From NCBI GenBank assembly GCA_964512995.1, contig CAZELM010000024.1:1-64000 (forward strand): a stretch of 64,000 nucleotides of DNA, given 5' to 3'. The notes beneath the pieces were generated by a model that made no database searches, was not told the origin of the DNA, and was given only the letters and a program-made list of their open reading frames with translations. Made by a program: the position numbers and the translations under genes. Source of the stretch: CAZELM01 sp964512995 (GTDB lineage Bacteria; CSSED10-310). Position 1 is the first letter of the stretch. Each line of letters opens with the position of its first letter. Below, piece by piece: positions 1-8,280 of this stretch.

Positions 1-180
1 CAAATACGCCGACACGGACACCGACAAACACGAACACACCCACACGAACTCCCACACCCACAAATACGCCGACACGGACACCGACAAACACGAACACACC
101 CACACGAACTCCCACTCCCACAAATACGCCGACACGGACACCGACAAACACGAACACGCCCACACGAACTCCCACTCCCA
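1..180 (+). repeat. 60-bp tandem repeat coding for the Thr/Pro linker
   Basis: Three almost identical 60-base units (1-60, 61-120, 121-180) differ at only a few positions, and more degenerate versions continue to about 300. Each unit encodes 20 residues. Near identity at the DNA level, including third codon positions, indicates recent tandem duplication, so the linker length may vary between strains or be mis-assembled. Confidence 0.9.
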
Positions 181-548
181 CTAATACCCCAACAAGCACC
201 CCTACTCCCACTAACACGGTTACACTAACGCCCACACGAACCCCGACAAATACGAACACGCCGACGCGAACGCCCACACCCACAAATACACCGACACTGG
301 CACCAACCAATCCGCCGACAGACACGCCACCTCAATGTATCCATAATGGAGATGTGGATCAGAATGGTGTTATCTCTGCCGGAGATGCACAGATGTCATT
401 TAACATCGCATTGGGGATCTATTCCCCTACATTTCAGGAGTCCTGTTCTGCGGATTGTAATGGCGATGGAATCGTTTCGTCTGGCGATGCGCAGATGATC
501 TTCTATGCCGGATTGGGAATTGGCAGTTGTCAGGAGCCGATAATCTGA
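1..548 (+). CDS. C-terminal end of a large exported protein with Thr/Pro-rich linker and type I dockerin domain (5' end outside window)
   Basis: The frame is open from the left edge to TGA at 546-548. The first ~320 bases encode a linker made of NTPT, RTPT and PTNT units with no other residues, followed by a typical dockerin at about 336-530. The dockerin has two calcium-binding loops, read as DVDQNGVISAGDAQMSF and DCNGDGIVSSGDAQMIF, separated by a Cys-containing spacer. Dockerins bind cohesin modules, and in lineages without cellulosomes such Thr/Pro-linked dockerins terminate large secreted or surface proteins. The catalytic or binding part of this protein lies upstream and cannot be seen. 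Confidence is high for the domain and low for the function of the whole protein. Confidence 0.85.
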   Translation, partial: NTPTRTPTNTNTPTRTPTPTNTPTRTPTNTNTPTRTPTPTNTPTRTPTNTNTPTRTPTPTNTPTSTPTPTNTVTLTPTRTPTNTNTPTRTPTPTNTPTLAPTNPPTDTPPQCIHNGDVDQNGVISAGDAQMSFNIALGIYSPTFQESCSADCNGDGIVSSGDAQMIFYAGLGIGSCQEPII

Positions 549-1115
549 GAGGGCGGGCACTATTTCAAATGTTCAAAATCTGAATCCCTCACCCTGCGGG
601 GTCACAGGGAAAAACCTGGATGGGCTGGATACGGTGACGCGTTCTCACCGACGCAGAACGAGGGCTTTGGATTTTTCCCTCACCCCGCCGGCCGAACGGA
701 TGAATTGATCCCCGCTGGGCCAGCCGGCGACCCTCTCCCGGTGGGAGAGGGTAAATACGGATCCCACCACATTCCCTTCACCCTCCGGGGGGAAGGGGAT
801 TGGGAATGAGGATGGCACCAGAAGAAGAAGGGTCCTGTATATATGCCCTTTCTCATTCAGAGGCTGTTGATTTAATCGGATTTTCGGGTTTTTCTGTCTG
901 AGATGGGTCTTGCAACTGATTGTATTTTAAGCACATCAAAAATCCAGAAACAGTGAAAAATGTTGATTTGGGGACTAAATCAACACCCTCTTCATGGGGA
1001 AGGGCTGGGGGGATGAGGTCAAAAAGCACGGAATACTCTTCACCTCATTGGACTGCAATCACATGGAATAGTGTCAACACCCTCAGAAAAAAATGTCCGG
1101 AGTTTCAGGGATTCG
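549..1115. other. Intergenic region with repeat fragments, no gene seen
   Basis: No convincing reading frame is present. The stretch contains fragments of a GC-rich dispersed repeat (about 585-610 and 676-756) and a short related stretch near 995-1020. The genes on either side are convergent, the dockerin protein on plus and the pentapeptide protein on minus. Confidence 0.6.
676..756. repeat. Dispersed palindromic repeat, copy 1
   Basis: It starts with CCCTCACCCCGCCGGCC and ends with a perfect ten-base inverted repeat at 730-752 (arm ACCCTCTCCC, loop GGT). A second copy lies at 48735-48814 with the same two ends and a different middle. The layout resembles a REP/MITE-like intergenic element. 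Confidence 0.75.
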
Positions 1116-2495
1116 TCAGGTCTGGGGTTGCTTCCAGGCAGGATATTTTCCGGTATCGAGATCATGGTTCTCTTTTGCTTTTGCTTCCGCAGGTTCGATA
1201 ATCTTCGGACCGATCGATGCGAGCAACTCCCGCGTATCTTTATAAATGTAGATGGGTAACACCCACGGATGCTGTTTGAAATTTTCAAACACTTCGTACT
1301 GAACATGGTCCTTTGCGGACAATGGCTGAATTGTTATGGACGGCAGATGGGACAGAATATCGCCCAGTTGATCCGGCAGGTTTTTTTCGCTGGTGATATC
1401 CGCGATGATAAATCGTGACCAGCGGCTCAATGTGGATATGGCCTCCGACAGCTTCAGATATTCGGCTTTGGAGAAATCGAACAGGACCGGGAAATAATTT
1501 CGTTTGCGAAGCGCTTCACGGATGGCATCGACGACGTCCCGCCGATGAGGCGGAAATTTCCCGAGTATCAGCACAACATTGGACATGGATGTGATGGTGT
1601 CAAAGATGGAATGAACGTTCTGGTTGTGGATGAGGAAATATAAAAACTGCGCCAGTTCCAGATTGTCAACCGTTATATCGGGATCGGTGGACGATGTGAT
1701 GATCAGATCCTTCTGAATGGAGCCGTTGAGATTGAGATCCCATGCGGAGATGCCATAAATCCGGCAGCCGCTGATCGTTGCATTTTCCATATTGGCTTTG
1801 ACGAGGCATGCCTGCTGCAGATTGGTTTCCCGTAATGTCGCTCCAACCAGATTGGCTCGGCTGAGGTTGGTTTCGATCAGAGTGGCATGGGTCAGATTGG
1901 CCCGGATCAGTTCCGCCCGGATCATGGTCGCCTCACTGAGCAATGTGCCGACCAGGGATGCTTCATTCAGATTGGCTTCACTGAGGTCGGCTTTGATCAG
2001 CATCGCCTTATTCAGAACCGCCAGGTTCAGATTAGCTCGTTGCATATTAGCGCCGATCAGATCCGTTTCGATCAGTTTGGAGCGAAAGAAATCGGTCTCG
2101 ATCAATTCAGCGCCGCCGAGATCGGCCCGTGTCAGATTGGCATCACGGATTTGCGCTCGGCTGAGATTGGCACGATTGAAATTGGTATCGATCAGGACCG
2201 CTTTATTCAAAGAAGCGCCGATCAGGCTGGCTTTGCTGAGGTTCGCATCGCTCAGATCGGACACGCTGAGATCCGCTCCATCCAATACTACACGATCCAT
2301 CATGGCTCCCCGAAGATCCGCATCCCGGAGGTTGATATCCTTGAGGTAGACGCCGCTCATTTTGGCTCCCCGCAAATCCGCTCGCTGATCGTCGTCCTCC
2401 TCCGATTCCACCCATCTGGCGTGTTCAGCCAGAATGTCGGAGAGATTTCGCCCGTTTATGGTCACATCATTTGGGCTTCGGTATTTTTCCATCAT
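1116..2495 (-). CDS. Pentapeptide-repeat protein with C-terminal Rossmann/TIR-like domain
   Basis: This 459-residue protein has a short acidic N-terminus, then about 45 pentapeptide repeats of the A(D/N)LXX type (residues ~38-270, for example ADLRGA, ANLSKA, ANLTRA), which fold as a right-handed quadrilateral beta-helix. The C-terminal ~150 residues start with a hydrophobic strand and loop (VVLILGKFPPHRRDVVDAI) and alternate strands and helices, as in TIR or nucleoside-hydrolase-like Rossmann domains. The start ATG at 2495 has GGAG five bases upstream. There is no signal peptide or membrane segment, so it is probably cytosolic. The gene stands alone on the minus strand. The function is unknown; a sensor or effector role of the C-terminal domain is inference. 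Confidence 0.85.
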   Translation of the reverse strand: MMEKYRSPNDVTINGRNLSDILAEHARWVESEEDDDQRADLRGAKMSGVYLKDINLRDADLRGAMMDRVVLDGADLSVSDLSDANLSKASLIGASLNKAVLIDTNFNRANLSRAQIRDANLTRADLGGAELIETDFFRSKLIETDLIGANMQRANLNLAVLNKAMLIKADLSEANLNEASLVGTLLSEATMIRAELIRANLTHATLIETNLSRANLVGATLRETNLQQACLVKANMENATISGCRIYGISAWDLNLNGSIQKDLIITSSTDPDITVDNLELAQFLYFLIHNQNVHSIFDTITSMSNVVLILGKFPPHRRDVVDAIREALRKRNYFPVLFDFSKAEYLKLSEAISTLSRWSRFIIADITSEKNLPDQLGDILSHLPSITIQPLSAKDHVQYEVFENFKQHPWVLPIYIYKDTRELLASIGPKIIEPAEAKAKENHDLDTGKYPAWKQPQT

Positions 2496-2754
2496 GTTAT
2501 CTCCACAGCAGCAGAGAAATAATAGTAAGCTTTATCATCTTGGCCTCTTTTCAGACACATTTGTAATATTATACTGTTTGACTGGAATGTGGGTCAATGA
2601 TCTGCGAAAAATAAATGGTTTATAGAATTCCATGTTAGGGGGAAGATTGTTCGTGGGAGTAGTTGAAACGAGCATGATGATGTTCGATCCCGTTGATATA
2701 TTGGAATTAAAGCGGCAGGATGCCGCTTCTACATTGAAGATTCCTCCCGGATAT

Positions 2755-4167
2755 TTAATCGTAAATACTGCCACCGATGAATTCACGCAGATGGCAATCT
2801 CCCGGGATCATGCTTACGGAGAGGTCTGCCTGGGGGACGACGGAATCGAGGAGCCGCCGGACCCGCTCCCCACGAATATACGCATCCAATCGCCCTTGAT
2901 TCAGGAACCATTCGGGATCCGGGAAATCATTCCTCATACTGCTTCGCAATACTGGCAGTTCGAATGACAATCCGCCGTTCATGACATAATCGACCGTTTT
3001 GATATAGGGGATCATGTCGCGGAGTTCGCCTTTCCGGACGAAATGCCAGTGTCCCAGGGTCATCGTCGGGCTGTGGTTTCGATGGGTGCGGTCCCGGAGC
3101 ATTCTCCGCATCATCCGGATATCCGTGCCTTTGGTATAGATACCATCGCGGCCGTCTCCCAGTTTGACCATGCTCAACGCTTCGATGAATAACTTGAATT
3201 TCAGCTCAGACGGGACGCCGGACGTCATGGGTGGATACAGACCATGAAGACTGTCTAGCAGGAGAATTTCATCGTCATGGATCTGAAGATCCTGGGCTTC
3301 GGTGATGCTGATACCACGTTTGAAATCATAGATGGGTTTCCTGATCCGTTTCCCTTCCAGGAGCTGTTCGAGGTGCTGGTTGATCAAATCCAATTGAAGC
3401 GCCTGGGGAGTCTCGAAATCCCAATCACCAAACGCATCCCGAGGGTATTCCGACAATCCTCTGAAGTAATCATCCAGATTCAGGGCACGGAATTTCAGAT
3501 TATATTTTGCCAGTTTCTCGGCCAATTTGGTCGTTGTCGTTGTTTTTCCGGAGGAAGATGGACCCGTCACCAGAAGAACGCGGACATGTCCTTTGGCCAG
3601 GAATAACCGAACGACGGTATCGAGTTCTTTTTCGTATTCTGCGATTGAGGCGTCGATCAGATCCTTGAATTTTCCGCTCAGAACCCATGCGTTGAGTTTT
3701 TGGACCGTCTCACAGTGATGGCTGACGTTCCACTGCCAGAGTTCCTCCATCTTTTCACGGGGAAACCCGGTTCCACCAAAATACTCCGGCGCGATCTCTT
3801 TCTCCCGGACTTTGCTTTTGCCCCACCGGTATGCTTCATACACGTCAGCGGTATCCACAAATCCGCGGCTCCGCAGAATATGGACCACATAATCCTGAAC
3901 GGTTTCCACGTCCGGCGGCGTATCCCGGTTGGTAAACGATTTCTGAGCGTTCAGGCACATGATGACGTCATCCGTCAACAGGTTGGCGATCTCCTCATCG
4001 CTCTTGTTTTTGAATGTGGAGTAGATCGTGTCGGGAATGATGTCCTGTGCGAATCCGCCGATTTCCTGAGCCGCACGCAGAATCGCTCTGGCGATGCGCG
4101 GTTTTTCAAATGGGACCCGAGCGCCGGTCCGTTTCGTTATCTGTGCGATCCTGTTTTCCACTGCCAT
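2755..4167 (-). CDS. ATP-cone / uridine-kinase-like nucleoside kinase
   Basis: A 470-residue protein. Residues ~6-105 match an ATP-cone domain (start ITKRTGARVPFEKPRIARAI), the nucleotide-sensing module best known from ribonucleotide reductases and NrdR. From about residue 195 a P-loop kinase of the uridine kinase/phosphoribulokinase family follows, with Walker A GPSSSGKT at 202-209 and the Asp-rich LNLDDYF segment typical of uridine kinases. The likely reaction is ATP-dependent phosphorylation of a nucleoside or related sugar, regulated by ATP/dATP through the cone; the substrate cannot be read from sequence. The start has AGGAG ten bases upstream. It is transcribed divergently from the hydrogenase operon. 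Confidence 0.85.
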   Translation of the reverse strand: MAVENRIAQITKRTGARVPFEKPRIARAILRAAQEIGGFAQDIIPDTIYSTFKNKSDEEIANLLTDDVIMCLNAQKSFTNRDTPPDVETVQDYVVHILRSRGFVDTADVYEAYRWGKSKVREKEIAPEYFGGTGFPREKMEELWQWNVSHHCETVQKLNAWVLSGKFKDLIDASIAEYEKELDTVVRLFLAKGHVRVLLVTGPSSSGKTTTTTKLAEKLAKYNLKFRALNLDDYFRGLSEYPRDAFGDWDFETPQALQLDLINQHLEQLLEGKRIRKPIYDFKRGISITEAQDLQIHDDEILLLDSLHGLYPPMTSGVPSELKFKLFIEALSMVKLGDGRDGIYTKGTDIRMMRRMLRDRTHRNHSPTMTLGHWHFVRKGELRDMIPYIKTVDYVMNGGLSFELPVLRSSMRNDFPDPEWFLNQGRLDAYIRGERVRRLLDSVVPQADLSVSMIPGDCHLREFIGGSIYD

Positions 4168-4617
4168 GATGGGGTGTCTCCTAATGCCTTGTTAAAAATA
4201 GCTTTTTTTTTATCATTATGCAACAGTATCGTCCGGATATCACCCAGGGATTTTCCCGCCGGTCATCCGCATCGTTGATTCTTCCATCGGAACCATTTCG
4301 GGGGAGCTGAAAATACCGGGCGGATCTGAATGGTTTCAGCTTTTTTAACCGGACCACCTTTCGGTGATGTATTTTGTTCTCAGTCCGGAGACAGATACGG
4401 CTCAATTCTTTGCAAAATATTGGACATGTTAATATGCAAAAATACATCTTACGACCGGGTGATTGCGATCTATTGCCGCAAAAATATTATCATTGAGAAA
4501 TTGTCCTGAAAAGTGACTTATTTTGACCATTTCAATGAACTTTTCCGGTTATGGAATTGATCTTCATCGTCCGCTTTTGGTGTCAGTCATCACTTCGATT
4601 TTCACGTTTTTTTTGTG

Positions 4618-4645
4618 TTGACCTTTATATTAAACTTGGTATGAT
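4618..4645 (+). promoter_or_regulatory. Predicted sigma70-type promoter of the hydrogenase operon
   Basis: TTGACC at 4618-4623, a 16-base spacer and TATGAT at 4640-4645; a TG one base upstream makes an extended -10. It lies about 190 bases before hydC within the 666-base divergent region 4168-4833, which is AT-rich and contains no gene that I can see. No clear operator was recognised. Confidence 0.6.
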
Positions 4646-4833
4646 CTGTACTGTTTATGTTGCCCGACGGGTTGGTTCATTGGGACACATTTTCACTTTC
4701 AAGGTTTCCAATCATAATTGGACAGCCGATTTTTCCATAAAATATTTCTTTCTAAATTTTCATCTGACGAATTACAGAATAATGTGGTGTAATCATAATT
4801 TTCATAATTCAATCAAATCGATGGAGGACACTC

Positions 4834-5292
4834 ATGTGCATCGAAGCGTTCATTCATGAAACAGTCGCAAGACATGGAACATGCCGTGAAAAACTTTTAC
4901 CCATTCTGCAGGATATCGTAGCCAAAAAGAGATTCCTGGAACCTGAAGACATCCAGATCCTTGCCGAGAAGATGGGAATTTCATCGGCTGATATTTATGG
5001 TACTGCGTCTTTTTACTCGTTTCTGGACATCGTTCCCAGAGGGAAAAACATCATCCGCGTCTGCAAGACAATCTCCTGTGATTTAAAAGAAAAATCGAAT
5101 ATCATTGCGACACTTGAAAATCATCTTCATATCAAAGTCGGTCAGACAACCAACGACAACAGATTCTCGTTACTTGAAACAAACTGCCTGGGACATTGTC
5201 ACGAGGGGCCGGTCATGCTGGTCAACGATGATATCTACACATCATTGAATGCCTCTCAGATACCCGGCATCCTCGAAAAATATTCAAAATAA
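4834..5292 (+). CDS. hydC: [FeFe]-hydrogenase small subunit, NuoE-like [2Fe-2S] protein
   Basis: This 152-residue thioredoxin-like ferredoxin belongs to the NuoE/HydC family. The four cluster cysteines are visible as CKTISC (~89-94) and CLGHC (~126-130), the usual Cx4C...Cx3C pattern. In multimeric hydrogenases this subunit passes electrons between the flavin subunit and the hydrogenase subunit. GGAGG lies six bases before the ATG. It is the first gene of the operon; hydB follows after a few bases. The hydrogenase role is inferred from the neighbours, because NuoE of complex I and formate dehydrogenases look alike. Confidence 0.9.
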   Translation: MCIEAFIHETVARHGTCREKLLPILQDIVAKKRFLEPEDIQILAEKMGISSADIYGTASFYSFLDIVPRGKNIIRVCKTISCDLKEKSNIIATLENHLHIKVGQTTNDNRFSLLETNCLGHCHEGPVMLVNDDIYTSLNASQIPGILEKYSK

Positions 5293-5304
5293 TAGGTGAA
5301 ACAT

Positions 5305-6471
5305 ATGGATAACTTAAATAAAATGCGAGAAAAAGTGAATATGATTTTTGCCATTACCGATTGTCAGAATCTCCTGAAGAAAACACTCCAGGAAGATGCT
5401 GAAACAATCCTCCGGAACCTATCCGAATCGGGGCTTCGCGGTCGTGGTGGCGCTGGTTTTTATACTTCGATGAAGTGGAAGTTCGCCAGGGAAGCCACTT
5501 CGAACGTCAAATATGTCCTGTGCAATGCAGATGAAGGCGAACCGGGCACATTCAAAGACCGCGAAATACTCGCCAAAGTGCCGGAAAAAGTATTTACCGG
5601 CATGGCGATCTGCGCTCATACGATCGGCGCAAGCGAAGGAATTCTATATCTTCGGGGAGAATACAATTTTCTCAAAAACGAATTGAATCAGAAAATAGAC
5701 ACGTTCAACCAGATGATCGCTGCGCTTGGTCTTTCCTTCAAAATATCGCTCATCTCCGGAAGTGGTGCTTATGTGTGCGGTGAAGAGACTGCGATGATTG
5801 AATCAATGGAAGGCAAACGGGGAGAACCCCGCAACAAACCACCATTTCCGGTGGCCAATGGGTATCTGGGCAAACCGACAGTCGTGAACAACGTCGAAAC
5901 ACTGGTTTACGTCACGATGATCATGGATATTGGGCCGAAGCATTTTTCAGAGCTTGGCACCAAAGATTCCAGGGGAGGGAAAGTTTTTTCCATTTCTGGA
6001 GACACTCCCATTCCGGGAATATATGAATTGGAACTGGGTATGACACTGCATGATTTTGTGGAAATCTTCGGAGACGGTGATACCAAAGCGGTGCAGGTTG
6101 GAGGAGCCTCGGGATTTTGTGTTCCCCGCCGCAAATTCAAAGAGACCATCATTGGTTTTGAAGGAATACCGACGGGTGGCTCCATGATGCTCTTCAACAG
6201 TACCCGTTCGATGTACAATGTCCTTCATAATTTTCTGGATTTTTTCTGCGAGGAATCCTGCGGACAATGCACGCCGTGCCGTGTCGGCTGTCAGCAGCTT
6301 CTGAAAGGTATTTCAGCGGTCAAGCATAAAGAAAAAGAGGTATCATATCTGAACCAGTTGAAAAAGATGTCGACAACAATGTCTGTCGCATCCAAATGCG
6401 GCCTGGGACAATCGGTATCGAATGCATTCAATTCAATCGTTGATAACTTTAAGGAAGAAATCATTTTTTAA
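5305..6471 (+). CDS. hydB: [FeFe]-hydrogenase flavin subunit, NuoF-like NAD(P)H-binding protein
   Basis: A NuoF/HydB-family protein of about 388 residues. Visible elements are the glycine-rich nucleotide site (GLRGRGGAGF), the FMN region (NADEGEPGTFKDRE), GAYVCGEETAMIESMEG, and the N3-type [4Fe-4S] ligands in ESCGQCTPCRVGC. The start is taken as ATG 5305; an in-frame GTG at 5296 would add three residues. Many bifurcating HydB proteins carry an extra N-terminal [2Fe-2S] domain and a C-terminal two-cluster ferredoxin, and both are absent here, so this is the short form. It should oxidise or reduce NAD(P)H at FMN and exchange electrons with HydC and HydA. Confidence 0.9.
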   Translation: MDNLNKMREKVNMIFAITDCQNLLKKTLQEDAETILRNLSESGLRGRGGAGFYTSMKWKFAREATSNVKYVLCNADEGEPGTFKDREILAKVPEKVFTGMAICAHTIGASEGILYLRGEYNFLKNELNQKIDTFNQMIAALGLSFKISLISGSGAYVCGEETAMIESMEGKRGEPRNKPPFPVANGYLGKPTVVNNVETLVYVTMIMDIGPKHFSELGTKDSRGGKVFSISGDTPIPGIYELELGMTLHDFVEIFGDGDTKAVQVGGASGFCVPRRKFKETIIGFEGIPTGGSMMLFNSTRSMYNVLHNFLDFFCEESCGQCTPCRVGCQQLLKGISAVKHKEKEVSYLNQLKKMSTTMSVASKCGLGQSVSNAFNSIVDNFKEEIIF

Positions 6472-6495
6472 TTTGCTATAAGGGGAACCACTGTT

Positions 6496-8280
6496 ATGTC
6501 AAACATGATATCCATTGAAATAAACAATACACCACTTCAGGTTCCAGCCGGAACGACCATTCTGGATGCAGCCAAGGAAGTCAACTTCCACATTCCGACA
6601 CTTTGTTATCATGAGGACCTGTGTGTCGAGGGCAACTGCCGGGTGTGTGTCGTTGAAGTGGAAGGAGCCCGGACATTGCAGGCCGCATGCGCCACACCGG
6701 TTGCTGCCAAAATGAAAATCCAGACCAATTCACTGAAAGTACGGCAGGCGCGAAAAGATGTAATCGATCTTCTGCTTTCCGAACATCGCGGGGAGTGTAC
6801 TTCCTGTTATCGCAGCAACAACTGTGAACTCCAAAAACTGGCGCTCGAATATGCTTCTCCCGAGAATCCCTATCTGGATGTTTCGATCAGAAAGCCGATC
6901 GACCGCTCTTCGCCGGCCATTCAAAAAGATGACAGCAAATGTATCAAGTGCCAGCGATGTGTCAGAACCTGTACTGAACTTCAGGGAGTCAGCGCACTCA
7001 CGATGGCACACAAGGGAGACAGGGCGTCTGTGGAAACCATGTTCAATCTCCCGCTCGCTCAGGTTGTCTGTACCAACTGCGGACAGTGTGTCAACCGATG
7101 CCCGACCGGTGCTCTGGTCGAACGGAATTACGTGGAAGACGTATGGAGTGCTATCGGTGACCCGAAAAAACATGTCGTAGTCCAGACCGCTCCCGCGGTT
7201 CGCGTCGGACTCGGTGAATACCTGGACATTGAACCTGGGAATCGTGTGACGGGGCAGATGGTGACTGCTCTCAAGAAGATGGGTTTTGATGCTGTCTTTG
7301 ACACCAATTTCACTGCTGACCTGACCATCATGGAGGAAGGCACGGAATTGCTGACCCGCCTCAAAACTGCACTGGTCGACAAGAAGGATATCGCGCTGCC
7401 CATGTTTACGTCCTGTTCTCCCGGATGGATCAAATATATCGAACATGTCTTCCCTGACCTGCTGGATAACCTCTCCACCTGCAAATCACCCCAGCAAATG
7501 TTCGGCGCTTTGGCAAAAACCTATTATGCAAAAAGGACCGACGTCGATCCGGCCAATATTGTTTCCGTTTCCGTGATGCCCTGTACTGCGAAAAAATATG
7601 AAGCCAATCGCCACGAGATGACCTCAAGCGGATTCCAGGACGTTGATTATGTGTTGACGACCCGAGAGCTTGCCATGATGATCAAGCAGGCCGGTCTTGA
7701 TTTCAAACATCTGGAAACCAGCAAGTGTGACAGCTTATTGGGTGAACACACCGGAGCAGCCGTGATATTCGGTGCGACCGGTGGGGTTATGGAAGCTGCC
7801 ATCCGGACCGCTTATGAGATCGTCACCGGCCGGGAAGTGCCCTTCAAGAACCTGAATATCCTGCCCGTCAGAGGAATGGAAGGAATCAAAGAGGCGACGT
7901 TGAAGATCGAGGGGACGAAAGCAGAATGGAATTTCCTCGAAGGCGTGGAATTCAAAGTGGCCATTGCCCATGGACTCGCCAATGCGGAAAAAGTGATGCT
8001 TCAGGTTCGCAACGGAGAGTCACCCTATCACTTCATCGAAATCATGGCCTGTCCGGGCGGGTGTCTGGGAGGCGGCGGGCAACCCATACCCACGAATCCA
8101 GAAATCAGGCTGAAGAGAGCCGAAGCCATTTATAGTGAAGACGAGTCTCTGCCTCTGAGAAAATCGCATGACAACCCGGAAGTAAAGAGAATTTACCAGG
8201 AGTTTCTGACAGAAGGACCATTGGGTCATAAATCGCATGAACTTCTGCATACCCACTATTACAGAAGAAATCCAAAATGA
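6496..8280 (+). CDS. hydA: [FeFe]-hydrogenase catalytic subunit, group A, HndD-like
   Basis: A 594-residue hydrogenase. Domains in order are an N-terminal [2Fe-2S] domain (C37, C48, C51, C65), the His-Cys cluster site H97-x3-C101-x2-C104-x5-C110, two [4Fe-4S] ferredoxin motifs (C149/152/155/159 and C192/195/198/202), then the H-cluster domain. Its signature motifs are L1 TSCSPGW (305-311), L2 MPCTAKKYE (361-369) and L3 with IMACPGGCLGGGGQP. The usual L1 is TSCCPxW; here the second Cys is Ser308. The enzyme interconverts protons and H2 in the cytoplasm (no signal peptide, no Tat motif). The stop overlaps the start of hydG by four bases, so it is translationally coupled to its maturase. Confidence 0.95.
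   Translation: MSNMISIEINNTPLQVPAGTTILDAAKEVNFHIPTLCYHEDLCVEGNCRVCVVEVEGARTLQAACATPVAAKMKIQTNSLKVRQARKDVIDLLLSEHRGECTSCYRSNNCELQKLALEYASPENPYLDVSIRKPIDRSSPAIQKDDSKCIKCQRCVRTCTELQGVSALTMAHKGDRASVETMFNLPLAQVVCTNCGQCVNRCPTGALVERNYVEDVWSAIGDPKKHVVVQTAPAVRVGLGEYLDIEPGNRVTGQMVTALKKMGFDAVFDTNFTADLTIMEEGTELLTRLKTALVDKKDIALPMFTSCSPGWIKYIEHVFPDLLDNLSTCKSPQQMFGALAKTYYAKRTDVDPANIVSVSVMPCTAKKYEANRHEMTSSGFQDVDYVLTTRELAMMIKQAGLDFKHLETSKCDSLLGEHTGAAVIFGATGGVMEAAIRTAYEIVTGREVPFKNLNILPVRGMEGIKEATLKIEGTKAEWNFLEGVEFKVAIAHGLANAEKVMLQVRNGESPYHFIEIMACPGGCLGGGGQPIPTNPEIRLKRAEAIYSEDESLPLRKSHDNPEVKRIYQEFLTEGPLGHKSHELLHTHYYRRNPK

Noticed and set aside
1792..2522. Plus-strand frames of 185 and 211 codons
   Set aside because: They mirror the pentapeptide repeats of the minus-strand gene; their repetitive Arg/Leu/Ile content is an antisense artefact.
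3700..4278. 192-codon plus-strand frame
   Set aside because: It is antisense to the ATP-cone/kinase gene and has no motif or ribosome site.
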